Shown: one piece after another, positions 56,318 through 64,000 of the stretch
How the letters are laid out: the number at the start of each line of letters is the position of its first letter
Position numbering within the stretch: position 1 is the first letter of the stretch
From: an uncultured Bacteroidota bacterium
Lineage (GTDB): Bacteria > Bacteroidota > Bacteroidia > Chitinophagales > Chitinophagaceae
Direction: 5' to 3'
Length of the DNA: 64,000 bases
Assembly: GCA_903905065.1 (NCBI GenBank)
Contig: CAIVEW010000022.1
Coordinates: 34,029-98,028 of the forward strand
The notes under the pieces: model-generated
Databases searched by the model: none
Seen by the model: the letters and a program-made list of their open reading frames with translations, nothing else
What the model was told of the DNA's origin: nothing
Made by a program: the position numbers and the translations under genes

Positions 56318-58573
56318 TTACTGCTCAATGTGTTCAATTCGCTCTATTTTGCTTATCCCCTCAAGTGCTCCCAACTTGTTGCAGAAGTTATTGAGTTCTT
56401 CCCGGTCATGCACATAAACCATTATCGTACCTTCAAAAATCCCATCTTTAGAATCTATACTCAGCGAGCGCATATTCAGTTTCAGCTCGCCTGATATTAC
56501 GTTGGTTATCTTCTGTATAACGCCCACATCATCCATACCCACTATGCGTACACCGGTGAGGAACGATATTTCCTTATTCTTCGCCCACTTTGTTTTTACT
56601 ATTCTGTGCCCGTAGTTAGCCAGCAATTGCGCGGCATTCGGGCAGTCCGTCCTGTGCACCTTGAGGCCTTCTCCCGATGTCACAAACCCAAATACATCGT
56701 CGCCAGGTATGGGTTGACAGCACTGCGCAAGTTTATAAAGCACCTTATCAGATCGTTCTCCGAAGATGATGAGCTCTGCACCCTTTCCTCTTGTTTTTAA
56801 CCCACTGTCATCAGCATTTTTTACATCCAGCTTCACCTCCTTGGTATGAAGGAATTTATCGCCATAGATGCTCAGGTCATTTACCTCTTTAAGGTCAATG
56901 CTGCCAACAGCAATGGCATAAAACAGGTCCAGCGTAGACGATTTTTTATAAAAGTGTACCAGCTCACCGAGATTGTGCTGAGACATGGAAACACCCAATT
57001 GCTCCAGCTTTTTCTTCAGCACTTCCTTTCCATCTTCGGCTATCTTACGCTTATCCTCTTTTAGATAGGTCTTCACCCTCGACTTAGCTTTGGCGGTAAT
57101 AAGAAACGACAGCCAGTCTTCCGACGGATTTTGTTTGGACGAAGTGATCACTTCCACCTGGTCACCGCTGTTCAGGTGGTAGCTCAGCGGCACAAGTTTG
57201 TGGTTCACCTTTGCGCCAATGCAGCGCATACCCAACTGCGTATGGATATCAAACGCAAAATCAAGCGCTGTAGCCCCTTTCGGCAATACGCGCATATCCC
57301 CCTTAGGAGTATAGATATATATCTCCTCTGTGAAAAGATCCAGTTTGAAATCCTGAATAAAGTCTATGGTATCCGTATCCGGGTTGTTCAGTATATCCCT
57401 CAGATGTTTTAAGAAACTATCCAGCTTACTCTCCTGTGCCGATGGTGTGCCTTCTTTATACTTCCAGTGTGCTGCAAGGCCTTTCTCTGCTATCTCGTTC
57501 ATCCTTTCTGTGCGTATCTGCACTTCCACCCACTTGCCTCCGGGCCCCATCACTGTCGTATGCAGCGCCTCATAGCCATTGCCCTTGGGCACGCTTATCC
57601 AGTCGCGCAGCCGCTCTGTACTGGGGTGGTAGAAGTTGGTGATGATAGAGTATACTTTCCAGCAATCTTCCTTCTCCTTCTCCACAGGCGATTTCAATAT
57701 CACACGTATCGCGAACAGGTCATACACCTCTTCAAACGTTACCTGCTTTTTCTTCATTTTGTTCAGGATGGAGTGTATCGCCTTAGGCCTGCCGTATATC
57801 TCAAAATCAAAGCCATTGCTCACCAGTTCTTCTTTTATCGGCTTTATAAATTCATTGATGTAGCGGCTGCGCTCACGCTTTGTTTCTTTCAGGCCCTGGG
57901 CTATTTCCTGGTATACATCCGGCTGTGTGTACTTCAGCGCCAGGTCTTCCATTTCGCTCTTTATCTCATAAAGGCCCAGCCTATGCGCCAGCGGCGAATA
58001 GATGTAGGTCGTTTCAGACGATATCTTCAACTGCTTGTCCCTGCTCATACTTTCCAGCGTGCGCATGTTGTGCAGCCGGTCCGCAAGCTTTATGAGTATC
58101 ACGCGTGGATCATCAGCGAGCGTCAGCAGTATCTTTCTGAAGTTCTCAGCCTGTATGGTTGTATCCGCTTTTATGTCTACAACATTCGATATTTTGGTAA
58201 GCCCGTCTATGATCTTGGAGATATACGGATTGAACTCCCGGCCTATGTCTTCAAGCGTGATCTCCGTGTCTTCCACCGTGTCATGCAGCAGCGCACAGAT
58301 AGCAGAGTTTACACCCAGGCCTATTTCTTCCACCACTATCCGCGCCACCGCCAAAGGATGCAGGATATACGGCTCCCCCGACTTGCGCCGCATGTCCCGG
58401 TGCGCCTCTACAGCTATCTCGAACGCATGGCGCAGCAATGCCTTATCTCCTTTTTTCAGGCTCTCCTTCAGCGACCGCAGCAATGCGCGGTACTCCCTGA
58501 GAATGATTTTCTTTTCTTCTTCGTCGTTCTTATTGTATGGGGCCGCTATAGGCTCCGTTGTCTGTATCGCCAT
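56318..58573 (-). CDS. rsh: RelA/SpoT bifunctional (p)ppGpp synthetase/hydrolase
   Basis: 751 residues. The hydrolase (HD) domain is intact: H58, H72, H97-D98 and the ED pair at 101-102 (ALLHDTVEDTEIT). The synthetase domain follows (about 240-400) with GRPKAIHSILNKM and WVEVQIRTERMNEIAEKGLAAHWKYK, quoted here as the key part EVQIRT. The regulatory half has a TGS domain (IYTPKGDMRVLPKGATALDFA, quoted in part: TPKGDMRVLPKGATA), a helical/zinc region (QCCQPIPGDDVFG) and a C-terminal ACT domain. Both catalytic domains look active, so it should make and break (p)ppGpp in the stringent response. Start is the ATG at 58573. Confidence 0.97.
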   Translation of the reverse strand: MAIQTTEPIAAPYNKNDEEEKKIILREYRALLRSLKESLKKGDKALLRHAFEIAVEAHRDMRRKSGEPYILHPLAVARIVVEEIGLGVNSAICALLHDTVEDTEITLEDIGREFNPYISKIIDGLTKISNVVDIKADTTIQAENFRKILLTLADDPRVILIKLADRLHNMRTLESMSRDKQLKISSETTYIYSPLAHRLGLYEIKSEMEDLALKYTQPDVYQEIAQGLKETKRERSRYINEFIKPIKEELVSNGFDFEIYGRPKAIHSILNKMKKKQVTFEEVYDLFAIRVILKSPVEKEKEDCWKVYSIITNFYHPSTERLRDWISVPKGNGYEALHTTVMGPGGKWVEVQIRTERMNEIAEKGLAAHWKYKEGTPSAQESKLDSFLKHLRDILNNPDTDTIDFIQDFKLDLFTEEIYIYTPKGDMRVLPKGATALDFAFDIHTQLGMRCIGAKVNHKLVPLSYHLNSGDQVEVITSSKQNPSEDWLSFLITAKAKSRVKTYLKEDKRKIAEDGKEVLKKKLEQLGVSMSQHNLGELVHFYKKSSTLDLFYAIAVGSIDLKEVNDLSIYGDKFLHTKEVKLDVKNADDSGLKTRGKGAELIIFGERSDKVLYKLAQCCQPIPGDDVFGFVTSGEGLKVHRTDCPNAAQLLANYGHRIVKTKWAKNKEISFLTGVRIVGMDDVGVIQKITNVISGELKLNMRSLSIDSKDGIFEGTIMVYVHDREELNNFCNKLGALEGISKIERIEHIEQ

Positions 58574-58821
58574 GTGTTTTTATTCCGTCCTTGGTGTAAC
58601 TAATCTCAATTTACGAAAAAAGGAAGTGACAGCAATTTTTACTGGTGAAAACGATTATAAAAATACCTCGCATCATCGATTTTTATCATCACAATTACTG
58701 CTTAAATGAACGTTAACGCTGTTAAATTAACGCAGTATTTAATATAATAAATACTCATTAACAATTAACGCTTTTTTTTAAGTATTTTTAATTCCCTTAA
58801 AAAACGCCCAAACCACCGAAA

Positions 58822-59244
58822 ATGCAACAGACCTCAGAATTTTCTTTCAGGAAAATTATGGCCATTGAAGACTCAGCAATTGACCAGTACGTCATTGAGC
58901 AAATGATGAAAAAAAGTAGTTTCGCTGAGCGTATATTTATCTCAAGTTCCGCACAGGAAGCCCTTGATAAGTTAGACAATATCAGCGCCAATCACGAAGA
59001 AATGCCGCAACTCATTTTCCTCGATATCCACATGCCCAACATGAATGGCTTTGCATTCCTCACCGAGCTCGAAAAAAAATACGGCCATATCAAAGACCAT
59101 ATGTCCGTCATCATTCTCACCACATCCCTTGACCCTGTTGACCGCACCACATCCAATTCCTATTCCAACATCAAGATGTTCCTCAATAAACCCCTCACCA
59201 TCGACAAGTTGAGCTACGTCCGCAACCAATTGTTGAATTCATAA
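58822..59244 (+). CDS. Stand-alone response-regulator receiver protein
   Basis: 140 residues, a single CheY-like receiver with no output domain. The phosphorylation site is D68 (LIFLDIHMPNMNG), with acidic residues E16-D17, the switch T100 and K123 (LNKPL) all present. Such lone receivers act through protein contacts in phosphorelays. No histidine kinase is encoded nearby, so its partner is elsewhere. Start is the ATG at 58822. It is divergent from the rsh gene across an AT-rich spacer (58574-58821) with several TTAACGC units. Confidence 0.92.
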   Translation: MQQTSEFSFRKIMAIEDSAIDQYVIEQMMKKSSFAERIFISSSAQEALDKLDNISANHEEMPQLIFLDIHMPNMNGFAFLTELEKKYGHIKDHMSVIILTTSLDPVDRTTSNSYSNIKMFLNKPLTIDKLSYVRNQLLNS

Positions 59245-59408
59245 AAGAACAATTGAATCCCTCCTAAGCGTAGTCAAGAGGTTGTCCTGGCTGCACCACT
59301 GCTATCGGCGTCAGTGGCCATAGCACGCTGCTGCATTGGTACCTTATTCAGCTAGCCGTTGCGAGACACTAAGCAACTATTGCCATCTCAACTCTAGTGT
59401 GTCACACT

Positions 59409-59490
59409 TATCTTCATCACGCAGATAGTGTGCCACACTTCCCGGCTCGTATCTTCATCACGCAGATACTGTGCTACACCCCGTGGCTTT
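59409..59490. repeat. Two tandem 41-nt repeats
   Basis: TATCTTCATCACGCAGATA occurs at 59409-59427 and 59450-59468, each followed by a TGTG.[CT]ACAC inverted repeat. A partial third unit (AGTGTGTCACACT) precedes them. The 19-nt core has 5-bp inverted ends (TATCT/AGATA). Confidence 0.7.
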
Positions 59491-60345
59491 ATAGCCAGAA
59501 TAAAAAGCTCCATAAGCAAAACGTCTTGGGTCGTATTATTTTGCTTGCTACCTTTATTCCTGCTGTAGCAGCTTTTCCTTTGGCAGCCATAGCTTTAGCA
59601 CCGGCTGAACTGCGTAGTAGGGTGTGCTGCAAAAAACAAATTTCTCTTGGCCTTTGCCTAACCTTACCAGAAGGCACGTTCGGGCGGGCGATTTTCCTTT
59701 GCGGCCTTTGCAAGGAATGTTTTACACATTAAACATTACGCAATTCAATGTGAGCAAGAAGCCTGCCTGCCGGGAGGAAGGTGAGCAACTTTTGAGCAAA
59801 AATTTTGTGGATAGCGAGCCTTAGTTTGCTGACAGTCAATTGCAAAGTGTGCAACAACATTTTTTTTGAGTAGCGTGAGCAATTTTTCATCGTAGCCCAC
59901 TAACCCCAACCAACTGGCTGCAACTGTAAACTGCAAACATGCTTACCGGCAGGCAGGCGGCCAAGCCGGTCATGGGGTACGTTGGGGCATAAAATGCCCC
60001 GCAGCCGGATGCGTTTCGGGGTGCGTAATACCAATTTGACATTAAAAAAATCGGCACCGCGATTGCGAAACTTGCGGTCTTTGCGTGAAAGTTAGTGTGC
60101 CGAAATTCTACGTTTAATTAGATATAATACTCCCTTTAGCGCGTCCTGAAAATTCCGTAATCCTGAAAATCCTCAGGCAGACAGATGCCCCACACGAGGC
60201 GTAAACGGGACATGCATTAATACATAAACGACTAAAAGTAAACAACTTGTAATTTTGGAATGCCCCATATAAGCACGGTAAAAATATAATAGAAGATGGG
60301 GCATTCGCCGAAGCCAGCAGCAAAACATGAAATCCGGCAACTGAA

Positions 60346-60373
60346 AACTGTAAACTGCAAACTGTAAACTGCA
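60346..60373. repeat. 14-nt tandem repeat just past the porW gene
   Basis: AACTGTAAACTGCA occurs twice in a row, with a partial third unit; another copy is at 59922-59938. Confidence 0.6.
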
Positions 60374-60380
60374 AACTAAA

Positions 60381-63300
60381 TCACTGGTAATACGCCGTAT
60401 AAAAACTCATATAAGGCATGGCAAGTTTATCGGCATACATCTTGCGGTAGTTAGATGCGCTGATCACAAAGGTCTTTATCTCGCCCGGTATAAAGTCGTG
60501 CATAACAGTTGACTCCTTCAGGTCTCTCATGTAGAGCTTGGCAGAGTCCGCGTTCGCAAATTTTTTGATCACCAGCACTACCTGGTCCGGGCTATAAAGG
60601 TCCAAGACCATTTCCAGGCTGGCATTTGGATACATGCTGGAGTCAAATGATTTTAGGCGTTGCTTCAGCGGTGCAGTTTTAGAGTCCAGGCCTGGCACTA
60701 CGAGAATTACATAGTGCTGGCTGTCAGCATGATAAGAGTACATCTCGGGTATTGGCGGAGGTGGTGGTGGCGGAGGTGGTGGTGGCGTGGCCGGTTTTAC
60801 CTCTTTTTTTACTGCAGCTACGGCCGGCGTCTCTTCTTTAGGTGGCCAGTCCTTCACCCATGATGGCTGCCCGCCGTTGCGCACCTCTCCTATGTACTCT
60901 TTTACGGTCGTAGCCCAGCCTATAAGGGTATCCCCGGTATAGTTGCGCATGAATTTGGCTATCAGCGAATCTGCGCCATTGTAATCACCGGTGCCGGCAT
61001 GTGCCATGGCTTCGGCAAGGTCAAAACGTTTCTTGAACACGGGATTATCATACTGCTCCCTGGCAGTATTTATGTGCTGCAGCGCCTCGGTGTATTTATG
61101 CCGCATCAGCAAGTCATAAGTTTCATCGTAATACGCAGCAACAGGTATGCCATTCGAAACAACCTTTGTTTTCGGCTCTTTTTGTTTCGGACGCAGATTG
61201 GCAGCGTATTGCGACTGAGGATACTTGGACAGCAATTCTTCGCTGTATTTCTGGGCTTTCTCAAGGTCGTTTTGTTTCAAAGCCACCTCGTAGCGCAGGT
61301 ATAGTTCTTCTTCCTTTTGATTATGGTCGGGGTAACGGCTGTCCAGCGTATCAAGGGTGTGAACAGCCATCTTGTAATCTTCCAGTTGCTTATAGTAAGC
61401 CTTGGCAAGCAGTATATAAGCCCGTTGTTCCAGCTTGTAAGAAAGCGCTTTTTGCTGTGGCGTATTAGGTATCCGGGCCATCAGCGTCTCCTCGCTTGGC
61501 AGCCCGTTATCGGTTTTGCCGGCAGCATTAATATCGTCGTCCTGTACGCCACTCCCTGCCAGTGCGTTGCCCGAAGCTCGGCGCCAGTTATCCGTCAATG
61601 GCCGGTTGCCCCATTTCTTTTTAAAGTCCGCACTACCCTGCTGCATCAAAGTAGGGTTGGCGAAATACCAGGTGGATTCCCCAGCGTCTCCGTTTTCGGT
61701 TTCAACAGCTTTCAGGCTGTTAACCCCGGCATTCTCAGCATTTTCTATGCTGTCATCCTGGTGCTGTTCCAGCGCCCGGAGATATGCCCGCACCACCGAC
61801 AACTGTTCTTTCCTGCTCATTGCCGAAAGCGCAAGCAGGCTGTCCTGCTCAGCTATTACCGCTGTCGGCGCCGATACTTCTTTTAGACCTTTGCTCCTCT
61901 GTATGGCAGCTATTACCGACTTATCTTTCGGCACTGCCGATGAATACTTCGAGGCACTGTCATAGGCATCCTTAGCATCCGGGTACCGTGACTTCGCATA
62001 GTAAACATCTCCAAGAGCGGCGAACGATAAGGCTTTTTGCTTCTTATTGGCCTTAGGCGTGTTTATGCTCTTGGTAAGGTACTTTATCGCTTCATCATTT
62101 TTGTTGGCCTTAACAGCCAGCATCCCTAGCACAAAATAAACCTGGTCGTAGTAACTCACATACTTGCCATCATTAAGCACACGCTTCAGCGGTATCATAG
62201 CTGCAGCCACATCTTCTCCCGCCAGTAGCTTGTTATAGGCAATATACTTGCGGCTGTAAAAATCCATTTCAATTTTCGGGTAGTAGGTCAATACCTTTTC
62301 AAAGCTTTTTGCAGCTTCTGCATACTGGTTCATGTTCTGCAGCAGTTGCCCGTTAAGAAATGCAGCACGCAGTCGCAGCCAGTTAGGAAGGTTATTGTCT
62401 TCGGCAGCAATGGTCAACTGTGCAGAGGCTTCCACATCATTTTTTTCTGTCAGAAACGCAAACGCTTTCTCGATCGCGAGCCGGCCCTTGAGGTTCTCAG
62501 GCAGCTTCGCATCCGTCTCCAGCAATGACAACACCGATTCGCTGTTCTCCACATGCTGAGACTCCGTATAAGTACGCGCCAGCCAAAGGATAGATTCGTT
62601 ATGAACAGACTTATGCTTTAAGAAATCCAGTTTAGATTTCTTGTCCTCTTCCAGTATAGATGGCGCTTCTTTTTTGCTGGCATAGCCATACCCATTTTTC
62701 TGGGCCTTCTTCTTCTCCGCTGCTTCATCACTACTGATGATATAGCGGAATGCTATCGCTGCATTTTCATAGCGGCCCTTATAATAGTAAGCTTCTCCAA
62801 GGAGCAGGTACAGATCATTCGACCACTTCACACGGGGATCATGTATCTGTATCCCCACAGATACTTTATGCACAATACTGTCCATATCAGCAGCCATCAT
62901 CGACGAGTCCCTGTTCGGATCGAACGGGTACAAGCCGATGAGTGAATCATAGTTCTCCTTTCGACTTCGCTGCATGTTTAGCAGCGCCTCGTCCATTTTT
63001 TTATTTGAGTTATAATAGTAGTTGTAGTGGGTAAAAGAGTTTTGCATCACCCTCCTCACCGGCGACCATCGCTTTTTCAGCATCGACTTGTTTGACCAGG
63101 CCTCATGCTTTTGTTTCATTTTTATCTCCAGCTTCAGCTTCAGCATATCCTCTTTCTTTTTCTCCTTTGCCTTTGCCAGCTTTTCTTTATTAGCTTTTAT
63201 TCGGGCAAGACTATCCGTTCGGTTCTTTCGCACGGTCTTCAAGCTATCTGTGTATTTGGTGCGCGCCACCTTGGTGCTGTCCATAATATGCTTCCGTGAT

Positions 63301-64000
63301 AGTTTGGCACTGTCCAGCGAATGCTTGCGCACCGCGGCAATGCTATCGCGGAACTGCTGCTGCGAATTCTTAATGCTGTCCATTCGCTCATGCCGCACAA
63401 AGGCCACACTATCGGCATAACGCTTACTTGCTTTGTATTTCTTGATTTTTGCCAAACTATCCGTCCTGTGTTTCTGCACCGTTTTAATACTGTCCGTGCG
63501 GGTCTTTCGCATTGCAGCCATGCTGTCGGTGAGCTGTTTGCGGGCGGTAGTCAGTGAATCCATATGCGTCTGCCTGGACTTCTTTAGTCCACTGGTCTTC
63601 GCCGTGCGTGCACGGGTCACGCTGTCTTTATAGTGTTTGCTATCGTGGTATTTCCGTATGGCCGCAGTGCTGTCAGTAATGTGTTTGCGTATCGTCTGCA
63701 GGCTATCGGTTTTGTGCTTGCGGGCCGCCGCCGTGCTATCTGTAACATGAGCACGCGCATCACGTGCACTGTCCAAAGCGTGGGTGCGGGCGGTCTTGGC
63801 GCTGTCTGCCTGATGCTGATGTGATTGACGGATACTGTCGGCAGTATTGGCACGGGCACCCCTGAGGCTGTCGGGGTTGCCTTTGTGCGAGGTATCTGCC
63901 TGTTCATCCAAATCCTCATCCCCTATGTCCGAAAACCGGATAACATGAGAATAAGTAAGGCCATTAAACAGAAAAAAACCTAATAAAATAAATAATATTA
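60381..64000 (-). CDS. porW: PorW/SprE-like T9SS protein, partial (5' end beyond right edge)
   Basis: The frame is open to base 64000, so the true start is outside the window; a TTG at 63911 is not the start, because the 29 codons upstream of it read through a hydrophobic signal or anchor helix (ILFILLGFFLFNGLTYS). No lipobox cysteine is visible. Then comes a region of about 20 eleven-residue repeats of the form DSxxxxRKxxT (63182-63872), probably a right-handed coiled coil. After it a tetratricopeptide-rich body (for example YYKGRYENAAIAFRYII, AKSRYPDAKDAYDSAS) and an 11-proline run near residue 1050 lead to a C-terminal domain (LYSPDQVVLVIKKFANADSA, FVISASNYRKM). That C-terminus and the TPR body match PorW/SprE, a periplasmic/outer-membrane-linked part of the type IX secretion system. 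Confidence 0.85.
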   Translation of the reverse strand, partial: ILFILLGFFLFNGLTYSHVIRFSDIGDEDLDEQADTSHKGNPDSLRGARANTADSIRQSHQHQADSAKTARTHALDSARDARAHVTDSTAAARKHKTDSLQTIRKHITDSTAAIRKYHDSKHYKDSVTRARTAKTSGLKKSRQTHMDSLTTARKQLTDSMAAMRKTRTDSIKTVQKHRTDSLAKIKKYKASKRYADSVAFVRHERMDSIKNSQQQFRDSIAAVRKHSLDSAKLSRKHIMDSTKVARTKYTDSLKTVRKNRTDSLARIKANKEKLAKAKEKKKEDMLKLKLEIKMKQKHEAWSNKSMLKKRWSPVRRVMQNSFTHYNYYYNSNKKMDEALLNMQRSRKENYDSLIGLYPFDPNRDSSMMAADMDSIVHKVSVGIQIHDPRVKWSNDLYLLLGEAYYYKGRYENAAIAFRYIISSDEAAEKKKAQKNGYGYASKKEAPSILEEDKKSKLDFLKHKSVHNESILWLARTYTESQHVENSESVLSLLETDAKLPENLKGRLAIEKAFAFLTEKNDVEASAQLTIAAEDNNLPNWLRLRAAFLNGQLLQNMNQYAEAAKSFEKVLTYYPKIEMDFYSRKYIAYNKLLAGEDVAAAMIPLKRVLNDGKYVSYYDQVYFVLGMLAVKANKNDEAIKYLTKSINTPKANKKQKALSFAALGDVYYAKSRYPDAKDAYDSASKYSSAVPKDKSVIAAIQRSKGLKEVSAPTAVIAEQDSLLALSAMSRKEQLSVVRAYLRALEQHQDDSIENAENAGVNSLKAVETENGDAGESTWYFANPTLMQQGSADFKKKWGNRPLTDNWRRASGNALAGSGVQDDDINAAGKTDNGLPSEETLMARIPNTPQQKALSYKLEQRAYILLAKAYYKQLEDYKMAVHTLDTLDSRYPDHNQKEEELYLRYEVALKQNDLEKAQKYSEELLSKYPQSQYAANLRPKQKEPKTKVVSNGIPVAAYYDETYDLLMRHKYTEALQHINTAREQYDNPVFKKRFDLAEAMAHAGTGDYNGADSLIAKFMRNYTGDTLIGWATTVKEYIGEVRNGGQPSWVKDWPPKEETPAVAAVKKEVKPATPPPPPPPPPPPIPEMYSYHADSQHYVILVVPGLDSKTAPLKQRLKSFDSSMYPNASLEMVLDLYSPDQVVLVIKKFANADSAKLYMRDLKESTVMHDFIPGEIKTFVISASNYRKMYADKLAMPYMSFYTAYYQ
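63182..63872 (-). repeat. Eleven-residue (33-bp) repeats in porW
   Basis: About 20 units begin with DS at a spacing of 11 residues. Two 16-residue units (DSTAAIRKYHDSKHYK and DSLAKIKKYKASKRYA) are alike and mark a longer-order duplication. Hendecad spacing suits a long right-handed coiled coil. Confidence 0.85.

Larger units (their letters stand above)
59245..60380. other. 1.1-kb non-coding, repeat-rich region
   Basis: No credible gene on either strand. From left to right it holds a decayed GAGCGTAGTC-type repeat (59258-59290), two tandem 41-nt repeats (59409-59490), a TTTGCG-type unit (59692-59716), two damaged family A palindromes (59762-59781, 59946-59957), another TTTGCG-type unit (60062-60092) and a 14-nt tandem repeat (60346-60373). 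It looks like a sink for small repeats. Confidence 0.65.

Noticed and set aside
57467..58603. 378-codon open frame on the plus strand opposite rsh
   Set aside because: It is antisense to the conserved HD and synthetase domains and has no family features; such frames arise from codon bias of the true gene.
59409..59490. CRISPR-like array
   Set aside because: Only two units, in direct contact with no spacers of equal length and no cas gene.
59489..59713. 74-codon minus-strand frame with Ala/Lys-rich stretch
   Set aside because: Lies in the repeat-rich region, includes repeat sequence and has no recognisable domain.
63617..63911. TTG at 63911 as the start of the PorW/SprE-like protein
   Set aside because: The frame stays open to base 64000 and encodes a hydrophobic signal segment upstream, so the start lies outside the window.

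Overview
The window reads as chromosomal DNA from a Bacteroidota bacterium, most likely of the Chitinophagales/Chitinophagaceae type (inferred from gene content, not proven). Supporting signs are the Bacteroidota-length RpoB and RpoC, two proteins with type IX secretion (T9SS) sorting domains, a PorW/SprE-type T9SS protein, a DUF5686 outer-membrane protein, an ECF sigma/RskA-type anti-sigma pair, menaquinone synthesis through MqnA, and several promoters of the TTTG-N19/20-TAnnTTTG form used by the Bacteroidota primary sigma factor. I see no phage, insertion sequence, CRISPR array or rRNA. One tRNA gene (Gln, UUG) is present.

Layout. 1-13.3 kb, all minus strand: an NHL-repeat secreted protein cut by the left edge, rpoC, rpoB with its own promoter, a uracil-DNA-glycosylase-like protein, an acyl-CoA dehydrogenase and a T9SS type B cargo protein. 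13.4-17.0 kb: a coiled-coil hypothetical, a 2OG-Fe(II) oxygenase, an ALDH7-type dehydrogenase and a DUF5808 membrane protein. 17.05-19.45 kb: a compact CDP-deoxysugar operon (rfbF-rfbG-epimerase). 20-27 kb: an SRPBCC/GyrI-like protein, a GT2 fused to a phosphoglycosyl-transferase-like region, a cyclic-nucleotide-gated potassium channel, a PadR regulator with a coupled membrane protein, and a GT-C membrane glycosyltransferase. 27-31 kb: a lipoprotein, ECF sigma/anti-sigma, peptide deformylase, a TfoX-like protein and an MBL hydrolase. 31-35 kb: rodA-mrdA, the cell-elongation pair. 35-45 kb: tRNA-Gln, a YihY-type membrane protein and an 8.7-kb cyclic beta-1,2-glucan synthase gene. 45-53 kb: a T9SS type A protein, secreted amidase, GNAT, DUF5686 protein and aldo/keto reductase. 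53.5-64 kb: mqnA, rluF, an AhpD-like protein, a lipoprotein, a RelA/SpoT enzyme, a lone receiver-domain protein, 1.1 kb of repeat-rich non-coding DNA, and the porW/sprE-like gene cut by the right edge.

How it fits together. Most genes are core or envelope functions: transcription (rpoBC), stringent response (rsh), N-terminal processing (def), rRNA modification (rluF), wall elongation (rodA/mrdA), surface polysaccharide (rfb operon, GT2, GT-C, cyclic glucan synthase) and T9SS secretion of surface proteins. The most distinctive items are the cyclic-nucleotide-gated channel, the cyclic glucan synthase in this lineage, the 11-residue repeat region of the PorW/SprE-like protein, and the GT2-PGT-like fusion whose C-terminus reads through a palindromic repeat. 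Several families of short palindromes are scattered between genes. Five convergent gene pairs abut or overlap at their stop codons with no room for a terminator.

Many open frames begin at TTG upstream of a better ATG. Where a conserved N-terminus or a promoter supported the ATG I used it, and I say so in the entries. I did not find a clearly new multi-gene system. The best leads are listed as findings.
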